A DNA stretch of 64,000 nucleotides, from positions 620,001-684,000 of the forward strand of contig NZ_JAOCZP010000001.1 of NCBI RefSeq assembly GCF_025336525.1. The letters are read 5' to 3'. Positions within the stretch are counted from its first letter, which is position 1; each line of letters opens with the position of its first letter. The notes below the pieces were generated by a model. That model was not told where the DNA came from, did not search any database, and was given only the letters and a program-made list of their open reading frames with translations. Shown here piece by piece: positions 37,615 through 46,257 of the stretch. The stretch is from Chelativorans salis (GTDB taxonomy: Bacteria > Pseudomonadota > Alphaproteobacteria > Rhizobiales > Rhizobiaceae). The translations under genes were made by a program, and so were the position numbers.

Positions 37615-37794
37615 TTCACGCCCCCCTCTGTCCTGCCGAACATCTCCCCCACAAGGGGGGATTGCGCGCTGGCCGCTTGATCCGGCGCTTTTCCTGCGAT
37701 GTGCAAGACTGGCGAAAATCATCGTGGCGGCCAATCTCCCCCGTGTGGGGGGTGTCCGACCCTTCGACAAGCTCAGGGCCAGAGGGGGCGTGAA
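37615..37794. repeat. Palindromic intergenic mosaic element between proC and the SAF oxidoreductase gene
   Basis: The outer ends, near TTCACGCCCCCCTCTG (37615-37630) and its inverted form at 37780-37794, bracket two inner hairpins built on CTCCCCCACAAGGGGGG and CTCCCCCGTGTGGGGGG. The right part holds CCTTCGACAAGCTCAGGGCC, itself a near-palindrome. The element shares the CTCCCCCACAAGG core with the one at 32.1-32.2 kb. It lies between two converging genes. Confidence 0.7.
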
Positions 37795-37822
37795 GGAGTG
37801 CCGGCGTTTTCAAACCGATTCC

Positions 37823-39142
37823 CTACCCCTCGCCGGTCACCATCTCGTCCTGCAATCGCCGCAGCTCCATCAGCTTTGTGCCCGGTATGGGCGCGGCGTT
37901 GTCGTGGGTGATGAGCGCGCCCTTCTTCACCGGGGCGGTGACCGTGCCGCCTTCGAGCAGGCCGCAGGGGACGGCGCCGGCGGCGCGGGCGTCCTCGGCC
38001 GTCATGATCCACGAGCGGTAGGTGTATTCGCCGATGGCGTCGAGCTTTTCGCCGGGGGCGAGGTCGCGCTTGGCGACCGCGCAGACCTCGGCCACCGGCT
38101 TGTCGAGCGGCACCATGTCGGCCTTGCCGTAAAGGACGGCGCGGGCGCAGGTGAGCGGCACTTCGAGGCTTGTCAGGTGGTGCGGGCGGTAGAAGGTGAA
38201 GTAAGGCCCCTCCCCCAGCTTCAGGTCGGCCATGCGCTCGTGCAGGCGCGGGTGGGCCATGTCGGCGACGACGAAGACACCGGGGGCGACGCCCTTGCCG
38301 ATCGTGAAATCCACGCACCCCTTCTTAGACAGTACGCCGCCGTCGGCCGCAGGGCAGAGCACGCGCGGCAGGTCTTCGAGGGTGGCGGCGGGGCCGTGCA
38401 TGCCGGGCTTGTCCGGGACGAGGCCGGTGGCGTTGGCAATCGCGGCCATCTCCACCATCGTCTTGGAGCCGTCGACGAACTCGACCAGCATGCGCGGGTT
38501 CATGTTGCGGCGCTCGGCCTCTTCGCGATAGTCGTCCGGCGTGGCGTCGTGGTTGAGCGGGTTATTCTTGCCCTTGCCGGCGGCGACCACGTCGTGCCCC
38601 ATGGCGGTGACGAACTCGATCAGCTCCATGCAGGAAGACGGCTCGTCGCCCGCACCCAGCGAATAGACGACGCCGCGCCTGTCGGCCTGGCGCCGCAGAT
38701 AGGCGCCGATGGTGACGTCGGCCTCGACATTCATCATGACGAGATGCTTGCCCGCCTCGATTGCGGCGAGGCCGTATTCAGCGCCGGCGGTAGGCTTGCC
38801 CGTTGCATCGACGATGACGTCGACATGTTCGCTCTCCATGAGATGCATGGCATCGCCGACGATGGCCGTGCGGCCCGAGCGGATGGCATCGGCCATGGCG
38901 CCGACGGACGCGGCGCGTATAGCACTTTCACGCGGCCGGCCGGCGATGCGGACGGCGGCCTCGGCATTCACGTAGCGCCGGTCGGCAATCGCCGCGACCT
39001 CGATGCCACGCATGAGGGCGACCTGGGTGACGATGTCGGTGCCCATCTCGCCGCAGCCGATGACGCCGATGCGCACGGGCCGCCCCTCCTCGGCGCGGCG
39101 AGCGAGATCGCGGGCAAGGCCAGTCAGGGCGACATTGGTCAT
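37823..39142 (-). CDS. NAD(P)-dependent oxidoreductase with C-terminal SAF domain, substrate unknown
   Basis: A 439-residue enzyme. The start at 39142 begins MTNVALTGLARDLARRAEEG; a much longer open frame to 40399 runs antisense through the neighbouring transporter gene and is rejected. The Rossmann domain opens with VRIGVIGCGEMGTDIVTQVALM (about residues 23-44) and resembles homoserine dehydrogenase/DapB-like folds (DVIVDATGKPTAGAEYG). The C-terminal 90 residues have an SAF domain (KRDLAPGEKLDAIGEYTY). Such proteins occur in sugar-acid or sugar-alcohol catabolic loci of Rhizobiales, but I cannot assign the reaction. It is divergent from an ABC transporter operon that may bring in its substrate. 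Confidence 0.7.
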   Translation of the reverse strand: MTNVALTGLARDLARRAEEGRPVRIGVIGCGEMGTDIVTQVALMRGIEVAAIADRRYVNAEAAVRIAGRPRESAIRAASVGAMADAIRSGRTAIVGDAMHLMESEHVDVIVDATGKPTAGAEYGLAAIEAGKHLVMMNVEADVTIGAYLRRQADRRGVVYSLGAGDEPSSCMELIEFVTAMGHDVVAAGKGKNNPLNHDATPDDYREEAERRNMNPRMLVEFVDGSKTMVEMAAIANATGLVPDKPGMHGPAATLEDLPRVLCPAADGGVLSKKGCVDFTIGKGVAPGVFVVADMAHPRLHERMADLKLGEGPYFTFYRPHHLTSLEVPLTCARAVLYGKADMVPLDKPVAEVCAVAKRDLAPGEKLDAIGEYTYRSWIMTAEDARAAGAVPCGLLEGGTVTAPVKKGALITHDNAAPIPGTKLMELRRLQDEMVTGEG

Positions 39143-39310
39143 CGGTGGTTTCCCAGCGTGAGAGATGGCCGGAGATAGAGGGCCGGCGCGGCGCTTTGTC
39201 AACCGGGGCCGGCCGGCGGGCCGAGAAACCGGCTTTTTCCCTTGCCCGTGCGGGAGCGCTGTGCGAGGAGCCGGGGCATATAGATCAGAACGTGACCAAG
39301 GGAGGAGCTT

Positions 39311-40333
39311 ATGTTCACGGTTACACGCAGGTCGTTCGTGGTGGCGACGCTTGCCGGGGCGGTTGGCCTTGCGGCCACCGGCGCCCAGGCCGCCGATAAG
39401 ATCAATGTCGGCATCATCCCCTCGCTCACCTCGCATTCGCCGAGCATCATCGCCGAGGCCAGGGGCTATTTCGCCGATGAGGACCTCGAGGTGGAGTTCG
39501 TCAGCTTTCAGTCGGCGCAGCCGATGGCGGTGGCGATCGCCTCGGGCGACGTCGATTTCGGCATGACGGCGATCTCCGGCGGGCTCATCAGCCTGGCTGA
39601 CAAGGGCGTGATCAAGGTGATCGGCGGGGCGCTGCAGGAGGACCCGGAGATCGAGGGACAGAAGATCCTCGTCTCCAAGGCCGCCCACGATGCCGGCGTG
39701 AGAAGCCCGGCGGACCTGAAGGGACACAGCTTCGGCATCACCACCACCGGCTCCTCCTTCCATTACATGGCGCACAAGATCGCCGACGGGGAAGGCTTCC
39801 CGCGCTCGGAGATCAGCCTCAGGCCGTTGCAGAAGGTGCCTGCCGTGATCGCCGCGCTGAAGAGCGGGCAGATCGACGCCTGGTCCATCGTGCCCAATAT
39901 CGCCGGCAGCCTGACGGCGAGTGGCGACGTGGTCGAGATCGGCAAGGTCTCGGACTATATCGAAAACTATCAGGTGACCACCGTCTTCACCTCGACGGCC
40001 AATACGGAAGAAAAGCCGGACCTCGTGAAGCGCTTCCTGGCGGCCCTTTCCAAGGGAATGGACGACTACAACGCCGCCCTGGTGGACAAGACGATGGGCG
40101 AAGAGGAGACGGTGGAGATCGTCGAGGCGATCCACGAATACATCTACGCCGACCAGCCGCTCGACAAGGCCGCCCCGCGCATCCGCGCCGGCGCCATGCG
40201 CATGAGCCCCGATGCGGCGATGAACCTCGCCAGCATCGAAGACCAACTCGAATGGTTCAAGTCGGAGGGGCTGGTGCCGGAGGGCGTGAGCATGGAGAAG
40301 CTGGTCGACGCGAGCTTCGTGGAGACCTATTGA
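39311..40333 (+). CDS. NitT/TauT-type ABC transporter binding protein
   Basis: A 340-residue periplasmic binding protein of the SsuA/TauA/THI5-like class. The N terminus MFTVTRRSFVVATLAGAVG contains a twin-arginine motif and the signal ends around AAD (residue 28). The mature part has IIPSLTSHSPSIIAEARGYFADEDLEVEFV, and later SGDVDFGMTAISGG, both usual for this family. The class takes up nitrate, sulfonates, thiamine precursors, riboflavin-like compounds or aromatic acids. The substrate cannot be read from sequence. GGAG lies eight bases before the ATG. Confidence 0.87.
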   Translation: MFTVTRRSFVVATLAGAVGLAATGAQAADKINVGIIPSLTSHSPSIIAEARGYFADEDLEVEFVSFQSAQPMAVAIASGDVDFGMTAISGGLISLADKGVIKVIGGALQEDPEIEGQKILVSKAAHDAGVRSPADLKGHSFGITTTGSSFHYMAHKIADGEGFPRSEISLRPLQKVPAVIAALKSGQIDAWSIVPNIAGSLTASGDVVEIGKVSDYIENYQVTTVFTSTANTEEKPDLVKRFLAALSKGMDDYNAALVDKTMGEEETVEIVEAIHEYIYADQPLDKAAPRIRAGAMRMSPDAAMNLASIEDQLEWFKSEGLVPEGVSMEKLVDASFVETY

Positions 40334-40388
40334 GGCGCGAGCCGCCCCGCCTGCGGGGCGGCTGCCCGAGCAGAAGCGCGACCGGCCT

Positions 40389-41159
40389 ATGCAGCTCATC
40401 CTTCAAGGCATCAGCCACCGCTACGGCGGCACGAACGTTCTGGAGGACATCTCGTTTGCCGTCGGCGACGGTGAGATCGTCTGTATCGTCGGGCCCTCGG
40501 GCTGCGGTAAGTCGACGCTGCTTCGGATCGCCGGCGGGCTGGAGCGGCCGGGCGAGGGCGAGGCGCTGATCGCCGGCAAGGCGCCGGAGGGCTCCCTCAA
40601 CCCGCTCACTTATATCTTCCAGGACTTTGCGCTTCTGCCCTGGCGCACGGTGGCGGGTAATGTCAGCCTGGTTCTTGAGGACCATGGCATCGAGACAAAA
40701 AGGCGGCGTGCCATCATCGACGACGTGCTTTCGCGCACCAATCTCTCCGACTTCGCGCATGCCCTGCCACGCCAGCTCTCCGGCGGCATGAAGCAGCGCG
40801 TGGCGATCGCCCGGGCGCTGGCCGTCAAGCCGGCGATCATGCTGATGGACGAGCCCCTGTCGGCACTCGACAGTCAGACGCGTGAATTGCTCATGGACGA
40901 CCTCGTGGCGCTATGGCAGCGCGAGCGCTTCTCCGCCTGCTATGTCACGCACAATCTGGCTGAAGCCGTGCGGCTCGGCCGGCGCATCGTCGTGCTCTCG
41001 CGGCGGCCGGGGCGCATCCGCGAGGTGGTGGATATCGACATGCCGCTTGCCGAGCGGCCGGAGCGGCTGGTCGAACTGGAAAAGCTGCAGCGGCGGGTGT
41101 GGGAGATCATGCGCGAGGAAGCGCGCGAAGCCGACAGGGAGATTTCCGATGTCGCATGA
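40389..41159 (+). CDS. NitT/TauT-type ABC transporter ATPase
   Basis: A 256-residue ATPase. Walker A is GPSGCGKST near residue 37, the Q-loop is IFQDFALLPW, and the signature is LSGGMKQRVAIARALA. Walker B is IMLMDEPLSALDSQT, followed by YVTHNLAEAVRLG. Length and C terminus (RPGRIREVVDIDMP) are typical of SsuB/TauB proteins. Its last 11 bases overlap the permease gene, so they are coupled. Confidence 0.93.
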   Translation: MQLILQGISHRYGGTNVLEDISFAVGDGEIVCIVGPSGCGKSTLLRIAGGLERPGEGEALIAGKAPEGSLNPLTYIFQDFALLPWRTVAGNVSLVLEDHGIETKRRRAIIDDVLSRTNLSDFAHALPRQLSGGMKQRVAIARALAVKPAIMLMDEPLSALDSQTRELLMDDLVALWQRERFSACYVTHNLAEAVRLGRRIVVLSRRPGRIREVVDIDMPLAERPERLVELEKLQRRVWEIMREEAREADREISDVA

Positions 41160-41997
41160 AGCGGCGTCGACCCAGGGCGCGGGGCGCGAAGAGGACACCG
41201 CGGCGCCCGAGGCAGCACGTCCGGTGCCCTTCCGCGGCGGCGGCTTCACGCACCGGCGGCTGGGGCCGGTGGCGCCGATTGTCTTTCTTGCCATCATCGC
41301 CCTGTGGGAGGCCGGCTCGCGCGCGGGCATCATCAGCCCCATCGCCCTGCCCGCCCCATCGGAAGCGCTTGGCGCGCTGGGCGACCTCGTTACCACCGGC
41401 ATGCTATGGAAGCACCTGGGCGCAAGCATCTACCGGCTTGGGCTCGGCTGGGTGCTGGGCAGCCTTGTGGGCATTTCTGTCGGCCTCATGGTCGGCCTCT
41501 TCTCGCTCGCCCGCGCCGGACTCCTGCCACTGGTCTCGGCCCTCTTTCCCATCCCGAAGATTGCGCTTCTGCCGCTCTTCATCATCTGGTTCGGCATCGG
41601 CGAGGGCTCAAAGGTGGCGACCATCCTTTTCGGCACCTTCTTTCCCACGGTGATCGCCACCTATGGCGGCGTCGACAATGTCGACCGGAACCTCATCCGC
41701 ATGGGTCAGTCCTTCGGCCTTTCGTGGCTGTCGATCGTGCGCAAGATCATCATCCCCGGCGCCATGCCGGCGATCCTGTCGGGCTTCCGCATCTCCGCCT
41801 CCATCGCCATCGTGCTTCTGGTGGCGGCGGAGATGATCGGCGCGGAAACGGGCATCGGCGCCTATATCCTGATGGCTGGCGCGCTTTTCGCGCTCGACCA
41901 ACTGATCGCCGGCGTGGCGCTTTTATCGATGCTCGGCCTTGCCATCGCTTGGCTGATCGGCCGCGCCGAACGGGCGCTTCTTTCCTGGCGAGCATGA
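41149..41997 (+). CDS. NitT/TauT-type ABC transporter permease
   Basis: A 282-residue inner-membrane permease. The start at 41149 overlaps the ATPase gene; the longer frame from 40882 reads antisense-like through that gene and is rejected. A charged N-terminal tail of about 35 residues precedes six membrane helices. The EAA-type loop lies in DRNLIRMGQSFGLSWLSIVRKIIIP (about 180-205), followed by PAILSGFRISASIAIVLLVAAEMIGA, highly typical of SsuC/TauC. This is the last gene before tRNA-Phe. Confidence 0.92.
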   Translation: MSHEAASTQGAGREEDTAAPEAARPVPFRGGGFTHRRLGPVAPIVFLAIIALWEAGSRAGIISPIALPAPSEALGALGDLVTTGMLWKHLGASIYRLGLGWVLGSLVGISVGLMVGLFSLARAGLLPLVSALFPIPKIALLPLFIIWFGIGEGSKVATILFGTFFPTVIATYGGVDNVDRNLIRMGQSFGLSWLSIVRKIIIPGAMPAILSGFRISASIAIVLLVAAEMIGAETGIGAYILMAGALFALDQLIAGVALLSMLGLAIAWLIGRAERALLSWRA

Positions 41998-42181
41998 GCC
42001 AACACCGCACCGCGCTCGACGACCGGCCGCCGCTTCGGGCGACTGGAAAAAACTCTCGCCAATTCCCTACCCAGGGCGCTGGACAGGGCAAAATCTCATG
42101 CTATAACCCACGCGCCTTCGGCGGAGCACCAACCCCGCCGGCCGGACGAGAGCGGGCTCACGCCCAACGGCAAAACGGCGC

Positions 42182-42257
<76 letters not shown>

Positions 42258-42352
42258 GCAACCCCAGGTTGCAGGACTGAAATCATAACTTACTGATTTT
42301 ATTTCCTTTATTTCTTTATACAACCGGAAATTCTGGTGCAAGGATGCTAATT

Positions 42353-42394
42353 TGACGGTATTTTTGACGGTCTCGTCCGCTTGGGTGACGGTAT
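42353..42394 (+). repeat. Repeated TGACGGTAT motifs inside the left end of the element
   Basis: TGACGGTAT at 42353-42361, TGACGGTCT at 42365-42373 and TGACGGTAT at 42386-42394 are direct repeats about 95-135 bp from the left att site. They match motifs near the right end, and the first two have the same 12-bp period as the right-end pair. The arrangement is like the arm-type binding sites of tyrosine integrases. Confidence 0.6.
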
Positions 42395-42563
42395 CGACCA
42401 ATTCGGTTGAATTTAGCTAAAGCCCTAATTGTGTTGAGTTTTTTTTTGCAATTTCAAGGGGTTCGGGTTCCCTACTTCGATTCCGGCGTGCGGAATCGAA
42501 CCGCCGCCAGGCGGGAAAGCGCGTGCTAGAATCGACCATGCTCTGATATGTATTTGACTGTGC

Positions 42564-42639
42564 TGAACCGCGCCGGGATTTCCCGGAGGCTGCTACTTCC
42601 ACAAGAGTTGGAGCCTCCGGCAAATCCCGGCGCGGTTCA
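42564..42639. other. Large stem-loop downstream of the SIR2/P-loop gene
   Basis: TGAACCGCGCCGGGATTT begins a left arm (to about 42591), and the right arm (about 42610-42639) is its inverted copy with a few mismatches. The loop is about 18 bases. It starts 27 bp after the stop of the SIR2/P-loop gene on the minus strand. It could be a terminator without a T-run, a palindromic repeat unit, or a folded element that matters for mobility. Confidence 0.65.
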
Positions 42640-42666
42640 ATGACGGACGTTGCCGCAGTTGAGCTG

Positions 42667-45144
42667 TTAATTCTCTTCAAGATACCCCGGTCCGTACGAC
42701 TCCTTCCAACTGCCGGTCGTTGCGAGGCTCATTACGTTGCTCACTGCCTCTTGGAGACGAGCGTTGACATGCTTCTTGCGCGCGACGAGCAGTTCGTTGG
42801 CATATTGCTGTGCGATAGTCTGGGTGCCTTCAACGCCGAAGAACTTCAGCATGACTGAGATGTGTCCCTCGGCTAGCGTCACGATGGGATATGTGTCTGT
42901 TGCATCGGCGACACGGTTTAGTGCGCGGAGCGCCTCTATCGCTTCATTGAGTAGCGGCTGCGCGTCGTCCCAGCTCAGAGACATCGAGGCGATGATCATC
43001 AGCTGCTGGGCATAGGCGTGTTCGATTTGCGGGGAAGTGTAAGCTTCGCGTGCGGTCTTTAACTTTTCGAGCGCTTCCGTTTGCTTGTTGAAGTCGCGCA
43101 GCGCAAGGCCATATTGGAGCCAGTAAAGTCCATCGATATGAAATTTTGTCTCAAATGCCTCATAAATAGATCGGACTTTGTCCTCATCATTACGCATCAT
43201 CTCCTTGATGAAACGATGATTTATGATTGACTTGAAAACGACACTGTCAGCCTTTCCGACATGCTTGATTACCGGGGCCTCATAGTCAGAGAACGCTTCT
43301 AAAACAGCGATAAGGCAATCCCTGATAATCGTCGTCGGCACAATTTTTTCAAAAAGTTCGCGGACATAAACTGGGTGTCGCGCAGAATACTTCTTACCGT
43401 CGGTCACGATAATGCCCTCGGTCTCACGCGATAAGATGTTGACGTCTTCTGCGATGCCTAGGTTTGAAAGAGCCGCCCCCACAATGTGGGAACTTAGCGT
43501 CGATCTATGAATGCTCGCAAGTCCGACAATAGTAAGAAACTTTTTGTGTTGGTCATCACCTGCATTTTTGAAGTCGTTGTCGATGATTTGCGTGAATCCG
43601 AAGCCGGTCGTCGCTTCCATCAAGCCTATGAGCAATTGCCGATCTGCTCTGCTGTATATTTCAGCGACGCGCTGCTCCTGCCTCATCTGTTGCAAGCGCG
43701 TCCAAGGCCCGAACTTCTCCAGCTTTTCTAGTATTCTTCCGGGATCGGCCTTGCGAATCTTCTCGACCTTAAACACCTTGGAAATGACAGGTTCTACGGC
43801 CGCTTTCACACGTCTGTTCCAGATGTTGAGCCTCTCCGAAGCGACAATGCAAACATGCCTTGTCTGCGGGCCCTCCAGCAGTTCTGCCACCTCGTTATGC
43901 ATCGCCTCCATCTTGTCGATGAACAAGTAGAACCTCGAAGAGTTGATCTGCTCCAGCGCAACGACGACCTCCTTAAGCTCGCTGACTGCCTCCCTCAGAA
44001 AATAGATGGGTGTGTTCGAGACCTTGCTAAGGTGCAGTGCGGTGATCATCAGCGCAGTACTTTTGCCAGAGCCCGCAGGCCCCACCAGGGCTATACACTT
44101 TCTACCTTCGTACCCTTCCTCAACGAGTTTTGAGAAATCCTTGATGAAAGCAAGGTCAGCTGGAACGCCGTCGAGTATGTCAACCCAGCGCGGCTTATAT
44201 CCCTTGTAAAACTCCCGAATTGCTCCAAGGGTGTGGTCCGAGCCGGAGTGCGGAAGGATATCTGCGCTTACGAGCGTGACACTGTTTAGTGCGCGCTTTT
44301 GTGGTTCGGTGAGCGCTCGATTGATGTTACGCAACTCTGGACGTCGTGCGGTAGCAAGATCCCATCCAGTTGGACGTTGTGGCATTTCGCGGCTGAGCCA
44401 CTCCGCGAAATCTTTCAGTGTGCCGGGCACGTGAACAAGGTTGAGGCTACTGAGATGATGTTTGTCGATCTCACTTGCGGATGGAGTTATTACGTATCCT
44501 TGAAGCGGCGCTCTTTTCACGATCGAACGCATCTCTGCCATGGCATGTTGAAAGAGCGGCTCGTTCAGCTTGCTGCCAACGAAAACAAAGGCGTAGTTGC
44601 TGTGGTTCTGGCCCAATTCACGGTACCAGATGGGAAGGCGATTTGAGCCCTCACCATACTCTTGAGGCGAAAATATAAAGCCGTCTTCCGGTCGATCAGC
44701 TGAGCCATTCAACTTAACGAGCTGCACATATTTGAATATCGGATCGATTTCTTCGAGCGGTGAATTTCGCGCAGAGATCTGAACATTCTGCGTTCTCGCC
44801 TTCCGTAGCGCTGTTTCGGTGCAGTCATCGATGTTCAGGGTGAAGATACGCAACCACGGAAAGGACGCGAGTGTTTGAAGTTCCGGCGATGGCCTTGTGT
44901 TGGTTAATCGCCTTCTTAGGAACGAGTGGAGTCGCGCAGAGTCGGTTGCGTCGATTGCGGAGTAGACGGTACTGAGCGCCTCGCCTTGATAGGACCACCC
45001 CATCAGTGCAGCGAGTTCTTTGGCAAGGTCGTCGCCCATGGGTATGTCAAGATTTTCAGAGTCGCGCGATCCAGAGGAGGCGCCGGCGCCGAGGAGAAGC
45101 ATCAGCCGGCCACTCAGATAGGCGTTCTTTATTTCAGGCAACAT
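42667..45144 (-). CDS. SIR2-like domain / P-loop NTPase protein, probable STAND-type anti-phage protein
   Basis: An 825-residue protein from ATG 45144, with GGAG seven bases upstream; an in-frame GTG at 45156 is possible. Residues about 1-265 are a SIR2-like domain with LLLGAGASSG (17-26), TLNIDD (102-107) and VKLNGS (143-148). SIR2 proteins normally have His at the Asn of KLNGS. Residues about 310-560 are a P-loop NTPase: GPAGSGKST at 355-363 and hydrophobic Walker B FYLFID near 405-410. The rest is helical and TPR-like. SIR2-NTPase-repeat proteins (Avs5 and other STAND families) sense phage proteins and deplete NAD+. That role is inferred from architecture and location on an att-flanked element. 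No partner gene is present, so it may act alone. Confidence 0.8.
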   Translation of the reverse strand: MLPEIKNAYLSGRLMLLLGAGASSGSRDSENLDIPMGDDLAKELAALMGWSYQGEALSTVYSAIDATDSARLHSFLRRRLTNTRPSPELQTLASFPWLRIFTLNIDDCTETALRKARTQNVQISARNSPLEEIDPIFKYVQLVKLNGSADRPEDGFIFSPQEYGEGSNRLPIWYRELGQNHSNYAFVFVGSKLNEPLFQHAMAEMRSIVKRAPLQGYVITPSASEIDKHHLSSLNLVHVPGTLKDFAEWLSREMPQRPTGWDLATARRPELRNINRALTEPQKRALNSVTLVSADILPHSGSDHTLGAIREFYKGYKPRWVDILDGVPADLAFIKDFSKLVEEGYEGRKCIALVGPAGSGKSTALMITALHLSKVSNTPIYFLREAVSELKEVVVALEQINSSRFYLFIDKMEAMHNEVAELLEGPQTRHVCIVASERLNIWNRRVKAAVEPVISKVFKVEKIRKADPGRILEKLEKFGPWTRLQQMRQEQRVAEIYSRADRQLLIGLMEATTGFGFTQIIDNDFKNAGDDQHKKFLTIVGLASIHRSTLSSHIVGAALSNLGIAEDVNILSRETEGIIVTDGKKYSARHPVYVRELFEKIVPTTIIRDCLIAVLEAFSDYEAPVIKHVGKADSVVFKSIINHRFIKEMMRNDEDKVRSIYEAFETKFHIDGLYWLQYGLALRDFNKQTEALEKLKTAREAYTSPQIEHAYAQQLMIIASMSLSWDDAQPLLNEAIEALRALNRVADATDTYPIVTLAEGHISVMLKFFGVEGTQTIAQQYANELLVARKKHVNARLQEAVSNVMSLATTGSWKESYGPGYLEEN

Positions 45145-45420
45145 TGGATGCTCCACGTCGTTGCGCCGCGACAGAGGTATTTCAATTTTCGCCAGAATAG
45201 TTCCCTCAAGCGCAGCCTATCGGAAATCGCGCATTGTGCGAAGGAATTGATGTGCGGGATCGGATATGATGGCGAGCCGCACAAGCTAATGAATGATTGT
45301 CCTAAGGGTGGCGAAGTTCAGTTTTCTAGTGAGTGGTAGTGTCGGTACTTTTGACGGTATCGGCGCTCGCCTCTATCAAAAAGGTATTTTTAAACAATAA
45401 GTTAGAACTCATGTGGGGTG
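45145..45420. other. Right end of the tRNA-Phe element, promoter side of the SIR2/P-loop gene
   Basis: No credible gene. It should carry the minus-strand promoter of the SIR2/P-loop gene, but no convincing -35/-10 pair stands out. TGTCGGTAC (45340-45348) and TGACGGTAT (45352-45360) lie about 60-80 bp from the right att site, in the same orientation and spacing as the left-end motifs. The end is A/T-rich (45380-45410). Confidence 0.55.
45340..45360 (+). repeat. Repeated TGACGGTAT-type motifs inside the right end of the element
   Basis: TGTCGGTAC and TGACGGTAT are 12 bp apart, matching the left-end pair at 42353 and 42365. Paired motifs at both ends suggest integrase arm sites. Confidence 0.55.
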
Positions 45421-45436
45421 CCGCCCCTGGGCACCA
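45421..45436 (+). repeat. Right attachment site (copy of tRNA-Phe 3' end)
   Basis: An exact 16-bp copy of the tRNA-Phe 3' end (CCGCCCCTGGGCACCA). Bases on either side do not match the tRNA, so only the crossover core is duplicated. Confidence 0.9.
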
Positions 45437-45866
45437 TCCCCTCTTCTCCCGACATCCTCTTTCGCCGAAGCTTCTACGCAGAAATCTCAGCAAGTATCTG
45501 AACTTACTTGCCTTTCATGTTCAGGCAGTTCAGCATAAGGAAGTGCTTGAGTCTTCCGCTCTGCGCCACAATCTGCGGTCCGGAAAACAAGACTTTGATG
45601 AACGAGCGGATAAGGGCGGAATTGCTCGCCTTCGAGAAGGTCCGCTAATGGCTCCGGGATTCAGAGGTGCTAACGTCCGAGATGGCGACTTCCGCCATTG
45701 CTGCCTCACTGCACCAACGTCAGCTTATCCGTTTTCTCGGCCAAAACCGGACAGGCAGCTTTCGGCCCTCAGTGGTCGTTGAGCTTTTTCATCTCAAGGA
45801 TCTACACCGCAAATTCTATGGGGGGTATAAAAACGCCTATGGTGCTAGGTGGTAGTGCCGGGCTAT
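45437..45866. other. Gene-free stretch right of the element
   Basis: No frame with a ribosome-binding site or recognisable product. The plus-strand frames of 60-150 codons here have broken composition and may be gene debris, but I cannot name a source. No clear terminator or repeat is seen. Confidence 0.4.
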
Positions 45867-46256
45867 CTAGCCGAGGTCGGTCTGGATCCAACGCGGCGAA
45901 TGGTGGACGTCTATCGTCTGTAAGCGCCCTGGTCCCAGATTTTCGAACCGGTGCGGGATGCCGGCCGGGCCAAACACAACCTGACCGGCAGTCGCGTCGA
46001 GAACTGTGTCTCCAACGAAAAAGCGGGCCCGACCCTCGGTCACGACAAACACCTCGTCATAGGGATGCACGTGAAGACGTGGGCCTTCGCCAGTGCGGTC
46101 GGTGCCGTAAGCGAGCACGGTCACCGGTGCTCCGAGCGCTTCACCCGGCAAAGAGCCACGCCAGGGACCTTCAGCACCTGGATCGAAAAGCGTTGCCTGA
46201 GCAGGCGCGCTTCCGCTTGGCTTGACCGAATTGACGTCGAAATCATTGCGCGTCAT
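45867..46256 (-). CDS. Cupin-domain protein
   Basis: A 129-residue single-domain cupin, probably cytoplasmic. The metal-binding motif 1 is seen as LHVHPYDEVFVVTEGRARF (His-x-His...Glu, about residues 61-79), and motif 2 as GQVVFGPAGIPHRFENLG with its His. Small cupins of this type may be isomerases, dioxygenases or sugar/metabolite sensors; none can be chosen. Its ATG is one base after the stop of a 56-codon ORF, which in turn overlaps the VOC gene, so the three are probably one operon. Confidence 0.82.
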   Translation of the reverse strand: MTRNDFDVNSVKPSGSAPAQATLFDPGAEGPWRGSLPGEALGAPVTVLAYGTDRTGEGPRLHVHPYDEVFVVTEGRARFFVGDTVLDATAGQVVFGPAGIPHRFENLGPGRLQTIDVHHSPRWIQTDLG

Positions 46257-46257
46257 G

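Larger units (their letters stand above)
42258..45436. mobile_element. Small integrated element at tRNA-Phe carrying one SIR2/P-loop gene, no integrase
   Basis: The 3.18-kb segment between the two 16-bp att repeats has clearly lower GC than its surroundings. It holds one large gene (SIR2-like/P-loop protein), repeated TGACGGTAT motifs just inside both ends, and one large stem-loop. No integrase, excisionase or replication gene is present, so it is either a satellite moved in trans or a deletion remnant of a larger island. The 42258-42666 part has no credible gene. After the tRNA there is a short GCAACC-CCA-GGTTGC hairpin (42258-42272). Confidence 0.85.

Noticed and set aside
37823-40399. A single 858-codon minus-strand ORF
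   Set aside because: Only the part from 39142 down encodes the SAF oxidoreductase. The upstream half is antisense to the well-supported binding-protein gene and has arginine/histidine-rich shadow composition.
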